From NCBI GenBank assembly GCA_021647505.1, contig JAKIUN010000026.1, forward strand, positions 1-46,227: DNA of 46,227 bases, read 5' to 3'. The notes beneath the pieces were generated by a model. It worked only from the letters and a program-made list of their open reading frames with translations, did no database searches and had not been told where the DNA came from. Below, in pieces: positions 41,767 to 46,227 of this stretch. This DNA is from Gammaproteobacteria bacterium (GTDB lineage Bacteria; Pseudomonadota; Gammaproteobacteria; SZUA-152). Each line of letters starts with the position of its first letter. Position 1 is the first letter of the stretch. A program made the translations under genes and the position numbers.

Positions 41767-44700
41767 ATGAACAAGAATAAAGACGCACAACGAATCCGGC
41801 GCGAATACAATCAGTGGGTCGCCAATGAAACACTGGAAGACTATGCCCTGCGGTATACCGCTAAACATGCACGGCGCTGGTCTCCGGGTTGGGTTGCCAA
41901 TACCGCGCTGGGGATCATTTCTTTCCTCGCACTGGAAGCCATCGGCGGCACCATCACCCTGAATTATGGCTTCAGCAACGCCATGTGGGCGATATTGGTG
42001 GTGGGAGGCATTATCTTTCTGTCCGGATTACCGCTTGCCTATTATGCCGCGCGCGATAGCATCGATATCGATCTTCTCACCCGTGGCGCCGGTTTTGGTT
42101 ATATCGGTTCCACTGTTTCATCACTAATTTACGCCTCATTCACCTTTATATTCTTTGCCATTGAAGCGGCCATCATGTCGATGGCCATCAATATGACTAC
42201 GGGTATTCCGATGTCGCTGGCCTATTTCATCAGCACCATCGTGGTGATCCCCCTGGTGACTCACGGCATCACGCGTATCTCTCATTTTCAGGCCTGGACA
42301 CAACCGCTGTGGCTATTTTTGCAAATTCTGCCGCTGGTATTTATCGGCATGCACGAGTCTGAAGCCTTTTCGCAATGGCTTACGTTTGGTGGTTCTGCCG
42401 CCGGGGAAGAGCAGGGGTTTGAACTGCTGCTGTTTGGTGCGGCGGCAGCGGTAATTTTCCCCCTGATCGCCCAGAATGGCGAACAGGCCGATTTTTTACG
42501 GTTTTTACCGCCGCGAACCCAACAGAATAAAACCCAATGGTGGCTGGCCGTGGTGGGCGCCGGGCCGGGTTGGGTGGTATTCGGTGTCATCAAGCTGTTT
42601 ATCGGCTCATTCCTCGCGGTGCTCGCCCTGAATCATGGCCTATCTCCCACCTTGGCCGATGACCCGGCACATATGTACGCCGTGGCATTCAATTACATCA
42701 CGGTAAATCCCGATATGGCACTGTGGCTGGCGGGTATTTTTGTGGTCATTTCACAGTTGAAGATCAATGTTACCAATGCCTATGCCGGATCTATCGCCTG
42801 GGGTAATTTCTTCTCACGGTTGACGCACAGTCATCCGGGGCGTGTGGTATGGCTGGTGTTCAATGTGACGATTGCATTGATGCTGATGGAGCTTGGACTT
42901 TATCAGGCCTTTGAAAGCATTTTGATTACCTACGGCTGTCTGGTGGTCGCCTGGGTCGCTTGCGTGGTAGCGGATCTGGTGATCAACAAGCCGCTGGGCC
43001 TGAGTCCGGCGCATATTGAGTTCAGACGCAGTCACCTGTACGACATCAATCCAGTAGGTGTGGTATCGATGCTTATCGCCTCCTGCGCCGGTATTCTCGC
43101 CAATTTGGGTCTTTTTGGCGAGCTTGCAGAGGCCCTGGCCGCCTTCATATCCTTGCTGATTCCTTTTGTTACGGTACCGCTGATCGCCTGGCTCACCCGG
43201 GGGCGGTATTATCTTTGTCGTCAAGCGGAGGAAGACGCCGTGCCTGAGTCGCCACATGAGGCAACACAACAACGTTGCCAGGTTTGTGAAAATTGTTTTG
43301 ATCACGAAGATATGAGCCAGTGTCCGAGTTATGATGGCGCGATTTGCTCATTGTGCTGTGCATTGGATTCCCGTTGTGGTAATCAGTGCCGTCCGCATGC
43401 CCATCTATCGGTACAATCATCGTCACTGTTCAGCCGGATACTGCCGGCGTTCATTTACCAGCGACTGAATTCTGTCACGGGACATTTTTTGGGTATGTTC
43501 TTCATAACCACCGGCATTATCGCCGGCTTGCTCGCGGTGGTTTTTTATGCTCAGCAAAACAAGACAGAAGCTGATTTGATATTGATCAGTGGTGCATTAT
43601 GGCAAGTATTTTTCCTCTTGATGTTGATCACCGGTGTCTTGGTCTGGCTTTATGTGCTGGCCCAGCAAAGTGCCCGTTTCGCTCTCAATGAAACACGGCA
43701 GCAAGCGGAATTGCTGGCCAATGAAGCAGAGGCACACGAGCAAACCGCGATAGAATTGGCGCAGGCGCGTGATACGGCCAACGCGGCCAACCAGGCAAAA
43801 TCGCGCTATTTGTCAGGTGTCAGTCATGAGCTAAGGACACCGCTTAACACCATTTTTGGTTATTCTCAGCTGATGGAGGCCGATGCCCGGCTGGACACAA
43901 AAAACAAAAAAATATCATCGGTGATAAGACGCAGCAGTGAACACCTTTCGGATGTCATTGAGGGTCTGTTGGAAATTTCAAAAATCGAAGCACACAAGTT
44001 TGATTTGCATCGGGATACGGTGGATCTGCAGTTATTGATTCAGCAACTTGAAGATATGTTTCGGCCACTCGCGAAGGATAAAGGTATTGATTTTGTTGTT
44101 AATTGTCAGGCGGAACTGCCTCGATTTGTTTCCACCGATGAGAAACGGCTACGGCAGATTTTGTTGAATTTGCTGTCAAATGCCATAAAATTTACGCTTG
44201 AGGGTAAAGTTGAGCTGCAAATCACCTACCGGAATCAGGTTTCCCGCATGATCGTCAGAGATACCGGCATAGGCATTGCCGAGAACGACCAGTCAAGGGT
44301 TTTCGAGCCCTTTGAGCGGGTGCACAATAAACAGACTCAACTGATTAGTGGTACAGGGCTGGGTTTGTCCATTAGCCGCCTGTTAGTGGAAATGATGGGT
44401 GGCAATCTTGAGCTGAAAAGCCAGCTTGGGCAAGGCACTGAATTTTGTCTGAGTCTTTTTTTACCGAGTGTGTCTGAACGTCTTACGGCCAGTCAGGGTC
44501 ATGCCAACATCTGTGGCTATGAAGGGAAACCCCGCCACATCATGGTTGTGGATGATGAAAGCAGTCATCGGCACTTGATTCGTGATTTATTGCAACCGCT
44601 GGGCTTTGTCGTTCATCAGGCAGAGTCGGCCGAACAGACATTTGCCCTGTTAGACGGGCGGCTTCAGTCCATTGATTTGTTCTTGTTGGACATCAACATG

Positions 44701-45168
44701 CCTGAAGTCAATGGTTGGCAATTATTGGAAGAACTCCGCCGGCGTGGTTTTGAAAAGTCCATCATCCTCCTTTCGGCCGATCCGTATGAAAATGCCACAC
44801 TACAGCAAAAAGAGACGGACTTTGATGCCTATATCAATAAGCCAGTGCGAATTGAAAAATTACTTGAACAATTGCAGCGTTGTCTTAATTTGCAGTGGCG
44901 TAGTGTTCAACCCGTTTCAGAAATAGATACAAGAAACAGCGGCGATGATGTGGTATTTCAGCCAGACCAGGACAGCATTGAATCATTGAGAAATTCTGCC
45001 AGTATGGGCTATTTGAATGGGGTTATCGCGTGCACTGAATCGCTTGAATCACAGTATCCACGATCACCTTGGGTTGCAAGGATAAGGGCCCTGACAGATA
45101 AATGTGATCTCGATAGTATTACTCGAATGATTGATGAATTGGCTGAATCCAATGGCAAGGTATCCTGA
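41767..45168 (+). CDS. NCS1-type permease fused to hybrid sensor histidine kinase
   Basis: 1133 residues. Residues about 35-478 form a twelve-helix permease like the NCS1 nucleobase/cytosine/allantoin family. Then comes a cysteine cluster (C504, C507, C510, C519, C527, C530, C531, C537 and C541) likely to bind metal, and two more TMs (about 572-594 and 606-632). A coiled coil (640-675) leads to HisKA with phosphoacceptor H687 (VSHELRTP), HATPase with N-box NLLSNAIKF and G boxes DTGIGIA and GTGLGLS, and a receiver (about 923-1040) with D975. A final helical part may be an HPt-like or linker region. The layout recalls CbrA-type transporter-kinases with another transporter family. It is divergent from the urea operon, overlaps the regulator gene by one base, and is probably a sensor for urea or a related compound. 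Confidence 0.88.
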   Translation: MNKNKDAQRIRREYNQWVANETLEDYALRYTAKHARRWSPGWVANTALGIISFLALEAIGGTITLNYGFSNAMWAILVVGGIIFLSGLPLAYYAARDSIDIDLLTRGAGFGYIGSTVSSLIYASFTFIFFAIEAAIMSMAINMTTGIPMSLAYFISTIVVIPLVTHGITRISHFQAWTQPLWLFLQILPLVFIGMHESEAFSQWLTFGGSAAGEEQGFELLLFGAAAAVIFPLIAQNGEQADFLRFLPPRTQQNKTQWWLAVVGAGPGWVVFGVIKLFIGSFLAVLALNHGLSPTLADDPAHMYAVAFNYITVNPDMALWLAGIFVVISQLKINVTNAYAGSIAWGNFFSRLTHSHPGRVVWLVFNVTIALMLMELGLYQAFESILITYGCLVVAWVACVVADLVINKPLGLSPAHIEFRRSHLYDINPVGVVSMLIASCAGILANLGLFGELAEALAAFISLLIPFVTVPLIAWLTRGRYYLCRQAEEDAVPESPHEATQQRCQVCENCFDHEDMSQCPSYDGAICSLCCALDSRCGNQCRPHAHLSVQSSSLFSRILPAFIYQRLNSVTGHFLGMFFITTGIIAGLLAVVFYAQQNKTEADLILISGALWQVFFLLMLITGVLVWLYVLAQQSARFALNETRQQAELLANEAEAHEQTAIELAQARDTANAANQAKSRYLSGVSHELRTPLNTIFGYSQLMEADARLDTKNKKISSVIRRSSEHLSDVIEGLLEISKIEAHKFDLHRDTVDLQLLIQQLEDMFRPLAKDKGIDFVVNCQAELPRFVSTDEKRLRQILLNLLSNAIKFTLEGKVELQITYRNQVSRMIVRDTGIGIAENDQSRVFEPFERVHNKQTQLISGTGLGLSISRLLVEMMGGNLELKSQLGQGTEFCLSLFLPSVSERLTASQGHANICGYEGKPRHIMVVDDESSHRHLIRDLLQPLGFVVHQAESAEQTFALLDGRLQSIDLFLLDINMPEVNGWQLLEELRRRGFEKSIILLSADPYENATLQQKETDFDAYINKPVRIEKLLEQLQRCLNLQWRSVQPVSEIDTRNSGDDVVFQPDQDSIESLRNSASMGYLNGVIACTESLESQYPRSPWVARIRALTDKCDLDSITRMIDELAESNGKVS

Positions 45169-46103
45169 TGCAGAGATTTAAGGACAAGACAACCGTGCTG
45201 GTTGTGGATGATTCACCGGATTCATTGAGCATGGTCAATCTTGCTCTGGACGAAGCAGGTATCGCGGTACTGATAGCGCTCAATGGCCAACAGGCCATGA
45301 ATGTCCTCGATAAAATTACGCCCGATATTATTTTGATGGATGCCATCATGCCAGTGATGGATGGTTTTGAATGTGCCAGTGAGATTCGAAAACGATTACC
45401 GCTGATCCCGATTATTTTCATGACCGGCCTCAGTGAAGTTGAACATATCGTCAAGGCATTTGATGCCGGGGGCAATGATTACATTGTCAAGCCAATCCAT
45501 CCTGAAGAATTACTGGTACGTATCCGCCAGCATATCAACAGCACACGCATGTTGATGGAGGCACAAAAGGCGCTGGATTCACTGCGCCAATATGTATTTT
45601 GTATCGACAATCGAGGGAATATTTTGTGGGCGACTCCAGAGGCTCAAACCTTGTTGGATCAAGCACAAACAGAAGCGGATTCAATAAGGCTGGAGGAACG
45701 ATTCAGCCGCTGGTTACCCAATGGTCAGGTTGGACATGATTTGGCCTTGCCGTTGAAAAAACAGGATACCGTGCTGACCGTGTACTATTTCAAACAGACC
45801 GAGGAAGATGAATATCTTCTGAAAATTCAATCGCCCAATGTTGAAATTGATCCGGCAATTCTGGAACAGAAGCTGGCCATAACCTACCGTGAAGCAGAAG
45901 TTTTACTTTGGTTAGCGCACGGCAAAACCAATCGGGAAATTGCCGAAATTCTTGAAATGAGCCCAAGAACCGTGAATAAACATCTGGAGCAGATGTTCCC
46001 CAAGATCGGCGCGGATAATCGCACCGTTGCCGCCTCCATTGCTATACAAATCATTCTCGGTGGGCGTATTGGGCGTCCGCCAAACCAGGAAGGCTCTATT
46101 TAG
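45168..46103 (+). CDS. Response regulator, REC plus PAS-like plus LuxR HTH
   Basis: 311 residues. The receiver (about 8-125) has D14/D15, phosphoacceptor D58 in LMDAIMPVMDG, T86 and K108. A middle region (about 135-225; FCIDNRGNILWATPEAQTLL) is PAS-like. The C-terminal LuxR/GerE HTH is about 232-295 (TNREIAEILEMSPRTVNKHL). Start and kinase stop overlap as TGATG. It is the obvious output partner of the permease-kinase, and the divergent porin-urt-ure operon is its most likely target (inference). The stop TAG is the first codon of the terminal inverted repeat; the tail after the HTH seems natural in length. Confidence 0.9.
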   Translation: MQRFKDKTTVLVVDDSPDSLSMVNLALDEAGIAVLIALNGQQAMNVLDKITPDIILMDAIMPVMDGFECASEIRKRLPLIPIIFMTGLSEVEHIVKAFDAGGNDYIVKPIHPEELLVRIRQHINSTRMLMEAQKALDSLRQYVFCIDNRGNILWATPEAQTLLDQAQTEADSIRLEERFSRWLPNGQVGHDLALPLKKQDTVLTVYYFKQTEEDEYLLKIQSPNVEIDPAILEQKLAITYREAEVLLWLAHGKTNREIAEILEMSPRTVNKHLEQMFPKIGADNRTVAASIAIQIILGGRIGRPPNQEGSI

Positions 46104-46226
46104 TGCCCGCCCGAAAACTATCCAACCTCATGATTTAATATAAAAAACCACTCCATTCCTGGCGCGAAGAAAGCTATAATAAAGCAGGCCTTCCACTGAA
46201 AACCTGCAAAAAACCGCTTTTTTTCA
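46101..46226. repeat. Right arm of exact terminal inverted repeat
   Basis: Exact reverse complement of 1-126. It begins with the stop codon of the response regulator. GCAGG...CCTGC followed by A and T runs near 46181-46223 may be the natural terminator of that gene, which would make this arm the original and the left arm the copy. Confidence 0.9.
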
Positions 46227-46227
46227 G

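Noticed and set aside
1-46227. Linear plasmid or phage with terminal inverted repeats
   Set aside because: The ends match exactly, but the content is core chromosomal (lol, msbA, lpxK, kdsB), no replication or telomere genes are seen, and one end cuts a gene.

Overview
The window looks like chromosomal DNA of a Gammaproteobacterium, probably a Chromatiales/Thiotrichales-type marine or sulfur-oxidising lineage (inference). The grounds are the core envelope block lolC-lolD-comEC-exbB-exbD-msbA-lpxK-Trm112-kdsB, the E. coli-like yjfIJKLMC set, and many small intergenic palindromes (REP-like, MITE-like). There are no phage genes, no rRNA or tRNA, no CRISPR array and no intact transposase. The first 126 bases are the exact reverse complement of bases 46101-46226, and the leftmost gene is cut at that joint, so the left edge probably does not show the true chromosome.

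Layout. (1) 124-2574, minus strand: a LuxR-type response regulator, an isochorismatase-fold hydrolase lacking its first catalytic Asp, and a PAS histidine kinase that has lost its ATPase domain. (2) 2770-4291: a DUF1287 protein, a small acidic ORF and a DUF6471 protein. (3) 4451-9652: the yjfI-yjfJ(PspA-like)-K+ channel-yjfK-yjfL-yjfM-yjfC locus, divergent from DUF6471, with a strong terminator hairpin inside it and a 12-G homopolymer in yjfM. (4) 10424-11932: an exported DUF1566 protein and a protein with two fused globin domains. (5) 12148-23265: lipoprotein sorting (LolCD), DNA uptake (ComEC), ExbB/ExbD, lipid A and Kdo synthesis (MsbA, LpxK, KdsB), and a HhH-GPD glycosylase. (6) 23287-27532: two GGDEF proteins around a tandem thioredoxin-fold protein. 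(7) 27533-28927: a repeat-rich gap with two MITE-like elements, a DUF3622 gene and a hairpin-rich element with IS200/IS605-like ends that resembles an orphan IscB omega RNA (HEARO). (8) 28928-41397, minus strand: one long urea operon, porin-urtABCDE-ureDABC-ureE-orf83-ureFG. (9) 41767-46103, divergent plus strand: an NCS1-type permease fused to a hybrid histidine kinase, followed by a LuxR-type response regulator.

Functional reading. Regions 8 and 9 form a coherent urea system. A porin admits the substrate, UrtABCDE imports it, and UreABC hydrolyses it with UreDEFG inserting nickel. The divergent permease-kinase/regulator pair is well placed to sense an external nitrogen compound and control the operon; the ligand is inferred from position only. 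The most distinctive items are the permease-kinase with its nine-cysteine cluster, the orphan HEARO-like element, the two-globin fusion, the channel-containing yjf locus with its G tract, and the nested REP structure between comEC and exbB.
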